Assembly: GCA_944387915.1 (NCBI GenBank)
Contig: CALXGT010000062.1
Location: forward strand, 1-58,388
Source: an uncultured Clostridia bacterium
GTDB taxonomy: Bacteria > Bacillota > Clostridia > Oscillospirales > Ruminococcaceae
Reading direction: 5' to 3'
DNA length: 58,388 nucleotides
The translations under genes and the position numbers were made by a program. Position 1 is the stretch's first letter. Each line of letters opens with the position of its first letter. Below the pieces are notes generated by a model, which was not told the DNA's origin, did no database searches, and saw only the letters and a list, made by a program, of their open reading frames with translations. This document shows positions 33,001 to 40,602 of this stretch, piece by piece.

Positions 33001-34257
33001 GTCCAAAATACAGTCCACCTCGGGGTCAAAAAAGGACGCGGCGTAATAATGGGCGATGGTCTCCACTTCTCCCTCGTCCAGCCGGAAAGCCGATTTCACT
33101 AACGACTCCCCGTAACCGGTAGAGCAGCCATAGCGAATCTTCGCTCCCTTGGGAAGCTCCTCGGAAAGAGCGGTCACAGCCCGGATCGCCGTTTTGACAG
33201 GACCTTCCTCGTTGGCGCTGTAATAAGACCAGAGCAAAGCTCCCTCGTCGTCGATCAACGCTAACTTGGTAGTGGTAGAGCCGGCGTCAATCCCAAGGTA
33301 ACAGTTTCCTTCATATCCCGCGAGAGACCGTTTTTTGACCGTGTGTTGCCGGTGACGGCGGGAAAATTCGTCGTATTCCTCCTGATTTTCGAATAAAGGC
33401 GCAAGCCGTTTCAGCTCAAAATCCATATGGATTCCCTGATCCAACCGGCGAATCATCTCCGAAATGGATTGTTCCTCGCCTTCATCGGAAGCCACAGCAG
33501 CCCCAATGGCGGCAAAAAGATGGGAATTTTCCGGATCGATGACCTGTTCCGGCGTCAACTTCAGCGTCCGGATAAACGCCTTTTTCAGCTCGGGGAGAAA
33601 ATGCAAAGGACCTCCCAAAAAGGCCACATTCCCCCGGATAGGCTTGCCGCAGGCCAAGCCGCTGATGGTTTGATTGACCACCGCCTGGAAGATGGACGCC
33701 GCCAAGTCAGGCAAAGTCGCGCCTTCATTGATGAGGGGCTGGATATCGCTTTTAGCGAAAACGCCGCATCGGGCGGCAATGGGATAGATTTCCTTATAAT
33801 CGGCGGCAGCAGTATTTAAACCTACTGCGTCGGTTTGAAGCAGCGCCGCCATCTGGTCGATAAACGAGCCGGTCCCGCCGGCGCAAACGCCGTTCATCCG
33901 CTGTTCCAACCCGCCGGTAAAGTAAATAATCTTCGCGTCCTCGCCGCCAAGTTCAATGGCCACGTCGGTTTTCGGGTAACCCGTCTCCAGGGCGGCGGCT
34001 ACCGCCACCACTTCCTGGACAAAGGGAATATGTAATGCTTTGGACAGATTGATACTGCCGCTGCCCGTAATGGCAAAGCGCAAAGAAATCTCGCCGAGCT
34101 GCGCCTTCGCCTGCTTCAAAAGCGCACTAAGCGTCTCTTGAATATGCGCGCGATGGCGGCGGTATTCACCAAACAGCAGCCGGTTATTTTCGTCCAAAAT
34201 CGACACCTTCACCGTCGTCGATCCCACGTCAATTCCTGCTTTATATTTTTCAGCCAT
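30019..34257 (-). CDS. 2-hydroxyacyl-CoA dehydratase activase-related protein (BadF/BcrA ATPase fusion)
   Basis: 1412 residues. It has two tandem ASKHA ATPase domains of the BadF/BadG/BcrA/BcrD type: residues 4-265 (AGIDVGSTTVKVSILD, C125 in CAGGTGSFIDQMA) and about 320-580 (YLGIDAGSTTTKLALIDD, EACSSGCGSFIENFA). A cysteine cluster near 605-640 (CGRCANNCMLTINRF, then GNRCERG) and a large C-terminal DUF2229 / dehydratase-D-like region follow. Members with one ATPase domain use ATP to drive an electron from a [4Fe-4S] cluster onto 2-hydroxyacyl-CoA dehydratases. This long fused architecture is widespread in anaerobic Firmicutes, but its substrate is not established. No dehydratase subunit gene is adjacent. 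The ATG is preceded by a GGAGG site. Confidence 0.88.
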   Translation of the reverse strand: MAEKYKAGIDVGSTTVKVSILDENNRLLFGEYRRHRAHIQETLSALLKQAKAQLGEISLRFAITGSGSINLSKALHIPFVQEVVAVAAALETGYPKTDVAIELGGEDAKIIYFTGGLEQRMNGVCAGGTGSFIDQMAALLQTDAVGLNTAAADYKEIYPIAARCGVFAKSDIQPLINEGATLPDLAASIFQAVVNQTISGLACGKPIRGNVAFLGGPLHFLPELKKAFIRTLKLTPEQVIDPENSHLFAAIGAAVASDEGEEQSISEMIRRLDQGIHMDFELKRLAPLFENQEEYDEFSRRHRQHTVKKRSLAGYEGNCYLGIDAGSTTTKLALIDDEGALLWSYYSANEEGPVKTAIRAVTALSEELPKGAKIRYGCSTGYGESLVKSAFRLDEGEVETIAHYYAASFFDPEVDCILDIGGQDMKCIKIKNGSVDTILLNEACSSGCGSFIENFANSLGYTAAEFSKEALFAKNPIDLGTRCTVFMNSNVKQAQKEGATVPDISAGLAYSVIKNALFKVIKLSSAGELGNHVVTQGGTFYNEAVLRAFEKVAGCNAVCPDISGIMGAFGAALIAKERSAEGQTSMLSIEEIKALTYTTSTVRCGRCANNCMLTINRFPDGRRHITGNRCERGLGKEVSKEQVPNLYQYKLNRLFQYPSLPESEASRGVIGIPRVLNMYENYPFWATLFSELRFSVVLSPLSSRSIYERGMESIPSESECYPAKLAHGHVQWLIDQGVKTIFHPCVFYERKETPDAQNQYNCPIVISYAENLKNNVDDIREKGVTYLRPFISLASEKVAAERLVRFFKSHFAIPAAEVVAAVKKAYQELIQAKADVKAEGQKALQWMKENGRKGIVLAGRPYHIDPEINHGIPEMINGYGLAVLSEDSITLPHDPSRPLRVNDQWTYHSRLYTAAEFVRDRKDLELIQLNSFGCGLDAVTTDQVSEILEKANKLYTVLKIDEVNNLGAARIRLRSLLAAMRMREERGVEIKKGPTDYHRAEYTKEMQKEGYTIIAPQMSPIHFNLVAPVFRRYGYRLEVLENDTRAAIDTGLQFVNNDACFPSLTVVGQIMNAVLSGEYDTDHLAIIMTQTGGCCRASNYVGFIRRALDRVNLSHIPVISLNANGMEKNSGFRLAPGLVIRAIRAVVLGDLFMRCLYRVRPYEKVKGSANQLWETLQKECIDELKGPHFTKGQYSRLCRKIVSSFDTFPIDESLRKPRVGIVGEILVKYLPLANNHLVDLLEKEGAEAVVPDLLDFFNYCFYNGDYRSEYLGGSKVGSFLGDMVCSVISWVRKPAVDALKASKRFEPPVAIRTIAEYAKPFLSIGNQAGEGWFLTGEMVELIRSGVCNIVCIQPFACLPNHVVGKGVIKSLRGTYHQANIVAVDYDPGASEVNQLNRIKLMLSTAKKNLAAD

Positions 34258-34408
34258 AATTTCCTCCGCTATTTTAGTTTCTACTCTTTAAGTATAACAA
34301 ATCTTTCGGCAAAAGGAAACTGACAAATTATGAAAAATAGAGAAAAAACGGCTTGGTTTTCGTCATTTCTGCTCAGGATTCAAGCCTTGGAAACGTTTTT
34401 TTCACATC

Positions 34409-34981
34409 CTAAAACGGGAGAAGCTCCAAATGCTCTAATAAGATCTTACATCCGATCAGCACTAAGATCACACCGCCCAAAAGCTCCGCCTTGCTTTGAT
34501 ACCGGGCGCCGAAGCGATGCCCGATGAACACCCCTACCGCGGAAAGGAAAAAGGTAATGACGCCGATTAAAAAGATAGACGTCCAGATATTCACCTGTAA
34601 AAATGCGAAAGTAATTCCTACCGCCAAAGCGTCAATACTGGTAGCCACCGCCATCATTATAAGCTCCCTTAAGGAAAATCTTTCATCCTTACAATCTTCA
34701 CATTCTTCTCCTTTGAGCGCCTCAAAAATCATCTTTCCGCCGATAAACGCGAGCAGCGCGAAAGCAACCCAATGGTCAAAGCTTACGATGTACTGTTCAA
34801 ACTGTCTTCCCAAAAAATAACCGATTAGGGGCATCAGAGCTTGAAATCCGCCGAAAAACAAAGCAATTAAAAAAAGTTGCCCCTTGTTGATCCTTGGCAT
34901 CTTTAACCCTTTACACACCGACACCGCGAAAGCATCCATGGAAAGTCCGACGCCTATAAGACACAGCTCCAAAAAATTCAT
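34409..34981 (-). CDS. mntP: Manganese efflux pump MntP
   Basis: 190 residues with six hydrophobic segments in two related halves, each starting with the MntP signature: LCLIGVGLSMDAFAVSVCKG near the N-terminus and MMAVATSIDALAVGITFAFL in the second half, with the aspartates in the membrane. A short acidic, Cys-containing loop (EECEDCKDERFS) joins them. It exports Mn(II). ATG 34981 is chosen: AGGAG lies 8 bases upstream, whereas the in-frame GTG at 34990 overlaps that region. Expression should be controlled by the manganese riboswitch and terminator directly upstream. Confidence 0.94.
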   Translation of the reverse strand: MNFLELCLIGVGLSMDAFAVSVCKGLKMPRINKGQLFLIALFFGGFQALMPLIGYFLGRQFEQYIVSFDHWVAFALLAFIGGKMIFEALKGEECEDCKDERFSLRELIMMAVATSIDALAVGITFAFLQVNIWTSIFLIGVITFFLSAVGVFIGHRFGARYQSKAELLGGVILVLIGCKILLEHLELLPF

Positions 34982-35011
34982 CTTCTCCACTCCTGTTTCT
35001 CTTATTTTTCT

Positions 35012-35054
35012 ATATAAAAAGACTCACGCATGGCGGCTGCCATGCGTGAGTCTT
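35012..35054 (-). terminator. Riboswitch expression-platform terminator
   Basis: AGACTCACGCATGGC/GCCATGCGTGAGTCT perfect hairpin with a T-run, between the yybP-ykoY aptamer and the mntP start; it should be prevented when Mn is bound. Confidence 0.88.
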
Positions 35055-35057
35055 GTC

Positions 35058-35134
35058 ATTTAAGGAAAGCCAGACCGTAAGGTCAGTATGTTGACTTGCC
35101 GCGCAAACGCGCTGACTACTCCCTCACCAAACAG
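35058..35134 (-). promoter_or_regulatory. yybP-ykoY manganese riboswitch upstream of mntP
   Basis: On the minus strand the leader contains the family's conserved parts in order: GGTGAGGGAGTAGTC, a variable GC-rich hairpin (GCGCGTTTGCGCGGC), TCAACATACTGACC, a TACGGTCTGGCTTTCC segment. These loops form the Mn-binding site in this family. The aptamer is followed by a strong terminator and mntP, the classic target, which supports transcriptional ON control by Mn(II). Confidence 0.9.
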
Positions 35135-35138
35135 GCTC

Positions 35139-35167
35139 ATTATAGCAAAATCGCATTTTTTTGTCAA
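35139..35167 (-). promoter_or_regulatory. Consensus promoter of the mntP riboswitch leader
   Basis: TTGACA (35162-35167), 17-bp spacer, TATAAT (35139-35144): a perfect sigma-A-type consensus, so output depends mainly on the riboswitch. Confidence 0.9.
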
Positions 35168-35235
35168 GAAAAAGCCACATCTTGACGAAAAAAAGAAAAT
35201 GCTATACTATAGGAAAAAACGGTGGAGGAAACGAT

Positions 35236-35652
35236 ATGATCTTAATTATCGACGGTCAGGGAGGCCGTATGGGGAAAATGTTAGTGGAGCAGTTATTACT
35301 GCGCTGTCCGAACGAGGAGATCGTGGCGGTGGGGACCAACACCATCGCCACCAGCGCTATGCTCAAGGCGGGAGCCGTCCATGGCGCTACCGGAGAAAAT
35401 CCGGTAGTTGTACTGAGCAAAAAGGCGAAACTTATTATCGGCCCCATTGGTATCCTGATTCCTGACGCCTTATATGGAGAAGTCACCCCCAAAATGGCGG
35501 CGGCAATTGGAGAAAGCGGCGCCGAAAAGATCCTGATTCCGGTAAACCGCTGCGGCATTTCGGTAGTGGGGGTCAAAAATCTCCCCCTCGGGGACGCGAT
35601 TGCCGGAGCGGTAGAGCTTGCGGTAAACGCTTTGGAAACGGAAAAGAAGTAA
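35236..35652 (+). CDS. DUF3842 family protein
   Basis: 138 residues. The N-terminus MILIIDGQGGRMGKMLVEQL and later KLIIGPIGILIPDALYGEVT, KILIPVNRCGISVVGVKN match the conserved clostridial family DUF3842, which looks like a small Rossmann-type nucleotide-binding protein; no biochemical role is known. ATG 35236 has GGAGG at the proper distance; the frame stays open upstream but has no start signal. It is monocistronic, followed by a bidirectional terminator. Confidence 0.85.
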   Translation: MILIIDGQGGRMGKMLVEQLLLRCPNEEIVAVGTNTIATSAMLKAGAVHGATGENPVVVLSKKAKLIIGPIGILIPDALYGEVTPKMAAAIGESGAEKILIPVNRCGISVVGVKNLPLGDAIAGAVELAVNALETEKK

Positions 35653-35684
35653 AAAAAGGAAGCCAAAAGGCTTCCTTTTTTCGT
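35650..35684. terminator. Bidirectional terminator
   Basis: AAAAGGAAGCC/GGCTTCCTTTT hairpin with A- and T-runs between the convergent DUF3842 and flavoenzyme genes. Confidence 0.9.
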
Positions 35685-37672
35685 TAAATATGGCTTGCGA
35701 CCTCGTAAGCGTCCCAAATCGCGTACATAATATTGGATACGTTTTTCGCGTCGCCGATCTGGTACAGTTCCGTTACCGAATCAAACAGCTTATCATAAAG
35801 GCCCTTGCGGGAACGATAGCCCACCGCCAACACTACGCTGTCGGCAGGGATTTCCTTCTCGCCGTCGGGAGTTTTGATCTTCGCTGTTTTCCCGTCGCAG
35901 GAAACCACCGTAGAAGAGGTCAACACATCGATGCCGTTAAAGGGAATAAGCGCCTCCAACATCTCGCTATTGGCGTGGCAAAGAGGACCGTTGACTCCCA
36001 AAATTTTGTCCGCGAGCTCTACGAGCGTCACTTTTTTGCCGGACTTCGCCAACCATAACGCCGTTTCGCAGCCGACTAACCCGCCGCCGACCATGATCAC
36101 ATTTTGCCCCGGGTCTTTTTTCCCCAACAAAACTTCTTCCGCCGCGTATACCGTGTTTCCGGGAATGGAGAGCATTTTCGGCTCGGAACCCACCGCAACA
36201 ATCACCGCGTCGGGGGTTTCCTTCTTCACCGTCTCCTCATCCGCCTTAGCGCCCAAGTGTACCGTTACGCCCAACACCTTCAGCTCATTTTCATACCATG
36301 CCGCCAAAGCCAGATCGTCTTCCTTGAAATCGGGTTGGCCACCGGGGATGAGATTGCCGCCCAAACGATCCTTCGCCTCATATAACACCGGCTCATGCCC
36401 CCGAAGCGCCAATACTCTCGCCGCTTCGCATCCGGCGGGACCGCCGCCGATAATGAGCACTTTCTTCTTTTTCAAAGCAGGCGTCAACGCCGCCACACGC
36501 TCCCGACATGCCGCCGGATTGACAGCGCAGTTCAAAGCGGAGTACTCCTGGATTCTTCCCATACAACCCTCGTGACAGGAAAGGCAGGGACGAATCCGAG
36601 CAACGTCGCCGCTGCGCAGCTTATTTACATAATCCGCGTCAGCGAGCAAAGGACGACCAAGGGAAATCATATCGCAGGTTCCATCGGCGATCGCTTGAGA
36701 GGCCATGTCCGGATTATCCATCCGTCCGGCACAAATCACCGGTACGTCTACCACTTCTTTAACCATCTTCGCGTAAGGCCGGTAAAGCCCTTTTTGCTGG
36801 TACATGGGCGGATGGCTCCACCACCAGGCGTCGTAGCTTCCCACGTCCACGTCTAAAGCGTCGTATCCATAGGAAACCAAAAGTTTCGCCGCTTCCAGGC
36901 CTTCCGGAACGTCTCTTCCCTTTTCCTCGAACACTTCTCCGGGAAGCGCGCCGACCCGCCAATCCTTAATGAAACTCTTGGGGCTAAACCGTAAGGTTAC
37001 CGGGAAATCCTTGCCGCAGCGAGCTTTGATCTCCTCAACAATCTCCCTGGCGAAGCGAAGCCGATTCTCTAAAGAGCCTCCGTACTCGTCGGTACGGTGA
37101 TTGAAAAAGGAAATGGCAAACTGGTCGATGAGATATCCTTCATGAACGGCATGAATCTGGACGCCGTCAAAGCCGGCCCGTTTGGCGTTAAATGCTCCTT
37201 CGCCAAACTTTTTGACAATGGTATGGATTTCTTCTTTAGTCAATTCCCGACAGATTTTATCCAACCACCGGTGAGGAATGGGAGAAGGCGCTACCGGAGG
37301 GTACTCTCCTAAGTTCGTAGGAATGGTAACCCGTCCGAAACCGCCGGACATCTGCAAAAAGACTTTCGCGCCATACGCGTGGATCCGCTCGGTCATCTCT
37401 CTCGAAGTCCGGACAAAATGCACAGAGTTATAAGTGGAACATGGGCAATTGGGCATGCCATGTTCTTCCACCTCATTATCCACAAAGGTTACGCCGGTGA
37501 TAATCAAACCAGTTCCGCCTTTCGCCCGCTCGGTGTAATAGTCAATGCCCCGTTGATTGAAACCGCCGTCAGCGTCTCCCAATCCCAACGGACCCATAGG
37601 CGCCATGGCAAATCGATTTTTGATGACACAGTTCCCAATCGCTACGGGAGTAAATAAATTTTGGTATTTCAT
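35684..37672 (-). CDS. NADH:flavin oxidoreductase / 2,4-dienoyl-CoA reductase family enzyme
   Basis: 662 residues with the three-part layout of FadH and clostridial 2-enoate reductases. The N-terminal old-yellow-enzyme TIM barrel binds FMN (IGNCVIKNRFAMAPM, GFDGVQIHAVHEGYLIDQF, DEYGGSLENRLRF). A [4Fe-4S] motif follows, CLSCHEGCMGRIQEYSALNC (C-X2-C-X3-C-X11-C), then a C-terminal FAD/NAD(P) unit (VLIIGGGPAGCEAARVLALR; MVGGGLVGCETALWLAKSGK). It should reduce activated C=C bonds with NAD(P)H; bile-acid BaiCD/BaiH enzymes share this fold, but nothing here specifies the substrate. An AAGGAGG site precedes the ATG. Confidence 0.9.
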   Translation of the reverse strand: MKYQNLFTPVAIGNCVIKNRFAMAPMGPLGLGDADGGFNQRGIDYYTERAKGGTGLIITGVTFVDNEVEEHGMPNCPCSTYNSVHFVRTSREMTERIHAYGAKVFLQMSGGFGRVTIPTNLGEYPPVAPSPIPHRWLDKICRELTKEEIHTIVKKFGEGAFNAKRAGFDGVQIHAVHEGYLIDQFAISFFNHRTDEYGGSLENRLRFAREIVEEIKARCGKDFPVTLRFSPKSFIKDWRVGALPGEVFEEKGRDVPEGLEAAKLLVSYGYDALDVDVGSYDAWWWSHPPMYQQKGLYRPYAKMVKEVVDVPVICAGRMDNPDMASQAIADGTCDMISLGRPLLADADYVNKLRSGDVARIRPCLSCHEGCMGRIQEYSALNCAVNPAACRERVAALTPALKKKKVLIIGGGPAGCEAARVLALRGHEPVLYEAKDRLGGNLIPGGQPDFKEDDLALAAWYENELKVLGVTVHLGAKADEETVKKETPDAVIVAVGSEPKMLSIPGNTVYAAEEVLLGKKDPGQNVIMVGGGLVGCETALWLAKSGKKVTLVELADKILGVNGPLCHANSEMLEALIPFNGIDVLTSSTVVSCDGKTAKIKTPDGEKEIPADSVVLAVGYRSRKGLYDKLFDSVTELYQIGDAKNVSNIMYAIWDAYEVASHI

Positions 37673-37714
37673 GACGTCCTCCTTCTTTCTTTTTTCTATT
37701 ATAACCCAAAGGGA

Positions 37715-38884
37715 TTAAAAACGACGCTTATCCACCTGAACTACCGCGTAAAATGCCTGATTAAATTGTTTGACCAGCGTATTTAACCGCGCGGCAACCT
37801 CTTTATCCGACATAGAAATCCCATAAGGAATTTCTATATCAAAAATCACATTGGTGTGGCTGGGGCCCTTCACAATCCGAAGGTCGTGGATTCCGCACTG
37901 GGGATCGATCTGTTCTCTGGCTTCCTTGGTCAGATACTCTTTCAGCTTCTCCGTCAGCGGATCTCCCACCGCCACCGGATCCATATGAATGGTCGCGTCA
38001 CAGGAAAGCTTTTCCTTTAATTCCCGTTCAATGTTGTCTATAACGTCGTGAAGGGATAAAATATCCCCGGAAGCATCCACTTCCGCATGCAGAGAAATCA
38101 TCTGCCGCCCTGGGCCATAGTCGTGAACAATCAGGTCATGAACGCCGATAATTTCCGGATAGGCTTCTACCATATCCCGAATCTGCTTTACAAATTCCCG
38201 ATCCGGCGCCTGGCCGAGGAGAGGAGAAATGGTTTCCTTGGCCACGCCAATGCCCGCCTTCAAAATAAATAAGGCCACCAAAACGCCGAAATATCCGTCA
38301 ATGGAAACAGGAAGGAAGGAGCCGATAATCATAGAAAGCAAAACCGCCGTCGTCGCCGCCGCGTCGCTCAACGAATCGGTAGCGGTCGCTTTCATCGCCG
38401 AGGATTGAATCTTCTCGCCGATGCGCCTATTGTAGTAGTACATATACCCCTTCACAGCGATAGATGCCAAAAGAATTCCTCCGGTAAGCCAGGAGAAAAC
38501 CACTTCCTCCGGATGAATGATCTTTTCAATGGAGGATTTCAAAAGCTCCCCCGCCACCAAAAAAATAATGAGCGCTACGATAAAACCGGAAATGTATTCG
38601 AACCGCCCGTGACCAAAAGGATGCTCCGCATCGGATTTTTGGGCCGAAAGGCGAAACCCAATTAAGGTAATTACCGAGCTTCCCGCATCGGAAAGGTTGT
38701 TAAAAGCATCCGCAGTCACCGCCACCGATCCAGAGATGGTCCCCACAATTAATTTCATAAGAAACAAGCACAAATTCAAAAAAATTCCCAAAAAGCTGCA
38801 AAGCGTCCCGTAAGCCCGCCGCACCAGAGGGGAAGAATACTGATCTCGATTGGGAATAAAAATTCGGGATAAAAGCGCGATCAA
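37715..38884 (-). CDS. Cation diffusion facilitator (CDF) metal exporter
   Basis: 389 residues. CDF features: GTISGSVAVTADAFNNLSDA with the metal-site Asn/Asp, GFRLSAQKSDAEHPFGHGRF, five to six membrane segments, then a cytoplasmic ferredoxin-like domain (VHDLIVHDYGPGRQMISLHA) and a further C-terminal extension of about 90 residues. It should export divalent metal (Zn, Fe, Co or Mn). I place the start at TTG 38884: AGGAGG is 6 bases upstream, and an M-I-x-L-L opening fits the family; the in-frame ATG at 38902 lies upstream of that ribosome-binding site, which would then be coding. Confidence 0.88.
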   Translation of the reverse strand: MIALLSRIFIPNRDQYSSPLVRRAYGTLCSFLGIFLNLCLFLMKLIVGTISGSVAVTADAFNNLSDAGSSVITLIGFRLSAQKSDAEHPFGHGRFEYISGFIVALIIFLVAGELLKSSIEKIIHPEEVVFSWLTGGILLASIAVKGYMYYYNRRIGEKIQSSAMKATATDSLSDAAATTAVLLSMIIGSFLPVSIDGYFGVLVALFILKAGIGVAKETISPLLGQAPDREFVKQIRDMVEAYPEIIGVHDLIVHDYGPGRQMISLHAEVDASGDILSLHDVIDNIERELKEKLSCDATIHMDPVAVGDPLTEKLKEYLTKEAREQIDPQCGIHDLRIVKGPSHTNVIFDIEIPYGISMSDKEVAARLNTLVKQFNQAFYAVVQVDKRRF

Positions 38885-38923
38885 GATAACCCTCCTACAC
38901 ATAAAATATTTTTCTATCCTTTT

Positions 38924-38952
38924 ATCATAACACTTCTCATTAGAAATAGCAA
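38924..38952 (-). promoter_or_regulatory. Promoter of the CDF gene
   Basis: TTGCTA (38947-38952), 17-bp spacer, TATGAT (38924-38929). In the rest of the 334-base gap to mazF I see no gene, only a 10-base direct repeat ACTAAAAATA at 39130 and 39185. Confidence 0.55.
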
Positions 38953-39218
38953 GAAACGCCTATCCAAAGCAGAGCACCTGTAAAATTTTCCCTTTGCTTA
39001 CCTATTGCGCCGTTTTCCCGTCCATTTGCCGTTTTAAAAGCTATATATCTGAAAAAAAGAAAAATTCCGCGCTCTTTGCGTCGCCCCTTTCTTCCTTCCT
39101 ACTTCACCGGCAAATCGAACAGCGCATAAACTAAAAATAAGAAAGAGGATTTTATATTGAATGAAATCTTTCCTTCCCGCTCATACTAAAAATAGTGAAA
39201 GAAAAGGAGGTATTCCCT

Positions 39219-39587
39219 ATGTCTGTCAAGCGGGGAGAAATTTATTACGCTGATCTCAGCCCCGTAGTTGGTTCGGAACAGGGCGGCGTACGTCCCGTGC
39301 TGATTATTCAAAACGATGTAGGCAACAAATACAGCCCTACCGTTATCGCCGCGGCTATCACCAGCCAGAAAGACAAAACCCGTCTTCCCACTCACATCGA
39401 AGTGAGCGCCGCAAGCTGCGGACTGCAAAAGGACTCCATCGTTTTGTTAGAACAGGTGCGAACGCTGGATAAACGGCGACTAAAGGAAAAGATGGGAGAA
39501 CTTCCCAAAAACGCCATGGCTTCGGTGGACAGTGCGTTATCCATCAGCTTCGGCTTAGGAAGCAGAACTCCTTTTGGGACTACATAG
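39219..39587 (+). CDS. mazF: MazF/EndoA-type endoribonuclease toxin without adjacent antitoxin
   Basis: 122 residues, strongly like Bacillus Ndo[77 protein letters not shown]. These enzymes cut mRNA at short specific sequences when released from MazE. ATG 39219 follows GGAGG; the frame continues upstream to 39195 without a better start. In Bacillus the antitoxin gene lies directly upstream; here the 334 bases before it contain no such ORF and the next gene is divergent, so the toxin is an orphan at this locus or is regulated in trans. Confidence 0.92.
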   Translation: MSVKRGEIYYADLSPVVGSEQGGVRPVLIIQNDVGNKYSPTVIAAAITSQKDKTRLPTHIEVSAASCGLQKDSIVLLEQVRTLDKRRLKEKMGELPKNAMASVDSALSISFGLGSRTPFGTT

Positions 39588-39593
39588 CCCCAA

Positions 39594-39626
39594 ATAAGCC
39601 CGGGAAACCGGGCTTTCTTTTTCTAT
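39594..39626 (+). terminator. Terminator of mazF
   Basis: AAGCCCGG/CCGGGCTT hairpin with GAAA loop followed by TCTTTTTCT. Confidence 0.85.
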
Positions 39627-40222
39627 TAAAGCCCCAATTCTTCGTCAATGAAGAAAATACAGGTTTTCTCGATTCCCTTAGAAGGGTATTCATGCACCAA
39701 AAAGAGGTTGCACATCCGGTCTTTGGTATGGCAATCCGCGCAGCGGTCGGTCAAAGCGCATGGAACGTTCAAATTCTGCCTTCTGGCGTTGGGACCGCAA
39801 GCTTTTTCCCGGATCCGTTTGATTCCCTCTTCTACGTTATCCACAATCTTATTTTTCCCCACAAGAAAAACGAGGGTTTTCGGTCCAAACATCATCGCCG
39901 CCGCCCGATTTCCGGTGCCGTCGATGTTTACAAGCTTTCCGTCTTTCGTGACGGCGTTGCTGCTGCAAAGGTAAAAATCGGAAAATAAGGCTTCTCTTCT
40001 CGCCTTGGCTTTATCGCTTTCCTTCCAATGCCAGATTACCCGGTTCCCCTGCTCTTTGAGCGTGTCGTATAACGAAAGCTGATCCACCGTCTTGGACCCG
40101 CCAATGCCTACGGTTTTTCCCGTACCCACCATCTCAGCAAGCGCCTTTGCCGCTTGCGCGCCGGTGGAAAAAACAAAGGTTTGAAAGCCTTTTTCCGCAA
40201 ATATCCGTGCCAACTGTTCCAT
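39626..40222 (-). CDS. LUD-domain (DUF162) lactate-utilisation-like protein
   Basis: 198 residues of the LUD/LutC-YkgG superfamily: GTGKTVGIGGSKTVDQL, DFYLCSSNAVTKDGKLVNID, TGNRAAAMMFGPKTLVFLVG, NKIVDNVEEGIKRIREKACG. A cysteine-rich tail (PCALTDRCADCHTKDRMC) could bind a metal or Fe-S centre and is typical of the stand-alone anaerobe version. The true reaction of this version is not known; LutABC partners are absent. GGGAGG precedes the ATG. It is transcribed divergently from metG. Confidence 0.85.
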   Translation of the reverse strand: MEQLARIFAEKGFQTFVFSTGAQAAKALAEMVGTGKTVGIGGSKTVDQLSLYDTLKEQGNRVIWHWKESDKAKARREALFSDFYLCSSNAVTKDGKLVNIDGTGNRAAAMMFGPKTLVFLVGKNKIVDNVEEGIKRIREKACGPNARRQNLNVPCALTDRCADCHTKDRMCNLFLVHEYPSKGIEKTCIFFIDEELGL

Positions 40223-40248
40223 ATAAATCCTCCCTTGGTTTTCTTTTT

Positions 40249-40277
40249 ATTGTACTAAAAACCCCAAAAAAGGTCAA
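40249..40277 (-). promoter_or_regulatory. Promoter of the LUD gene
   Basis: TTGACC (40272-40277), 17-bp spacer, TACAAT (40249-40254), back to back with the metG leader promoter. Confidence 0.7.
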
Positions 40278-40286
40278 TATACCCGG

Positions 40287-40315
40287 TTGACAAAGAAAAA
40301 AAAGCGTGCTATGAT
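40287..40315 (+). promoter_or_regulatory. Promoter of the metG T-box leader
   Basis: TTGACA (40287-40292), 17-bp spacer, TATGAT (40310-40315). Confidence 0.85.
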
Positions 40316-40319
40316 GAAA

Positions 40320-40590
40320 AAAATAAACGTAGTGAGAAAAAGAGTAGGTAGCTTCCTTCGTCCAAAGAGAGCCCTTGTTTGCTGAAAGAGGGCGTCGAAG
40401 CGCTATTGAACATGGTTTTTGAACGGCGCATCTGAGGAGATTTCTTAGGGTGCGACAGGGTTTGCCTGTTATAGCAAAGCCGTATGTCAGTACGGGCAGA
40501 GGTCTGTTATTCGGACGAATTGAAGTGGTACCACGAAGGATAGCTTCGTCTTCAAGCCAAAGGGCGGAAGACGGGCTTTTTTATTTATAA
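40320..40590 (+). promoter_or_regulatory. T-box leader (methionine) controlling metG
   Basis: A structured leader of about 270 bases follows the promoter. The T-box element reads TGAAGTGGTACCACG (40521-40535), matching the antiterminator that pairs with an uncharged tRNA acceptor end. A terminator hairpin with CGTCTTC/GAAGACG arms and a T-run (about 40546-40586) competes with it. The likely specifier is ATG at 40412-40414 in the context GAACATGG, the usual specifier-loop setting, which fits a methionine tRNA sensor in front of metG. Confidence 0.9.
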
Positions 40591-40602
40591 GGAGTTGAAA
40601 AG

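Noticed and set aside
38885..39218. Possible small antitoxin ORF before mazF (ATG 39162)
   Set aside because: About 30 codons, overlapping the mazF start in another frame, with no MazE-like sequence and a poorly placed ribosome-binding site.
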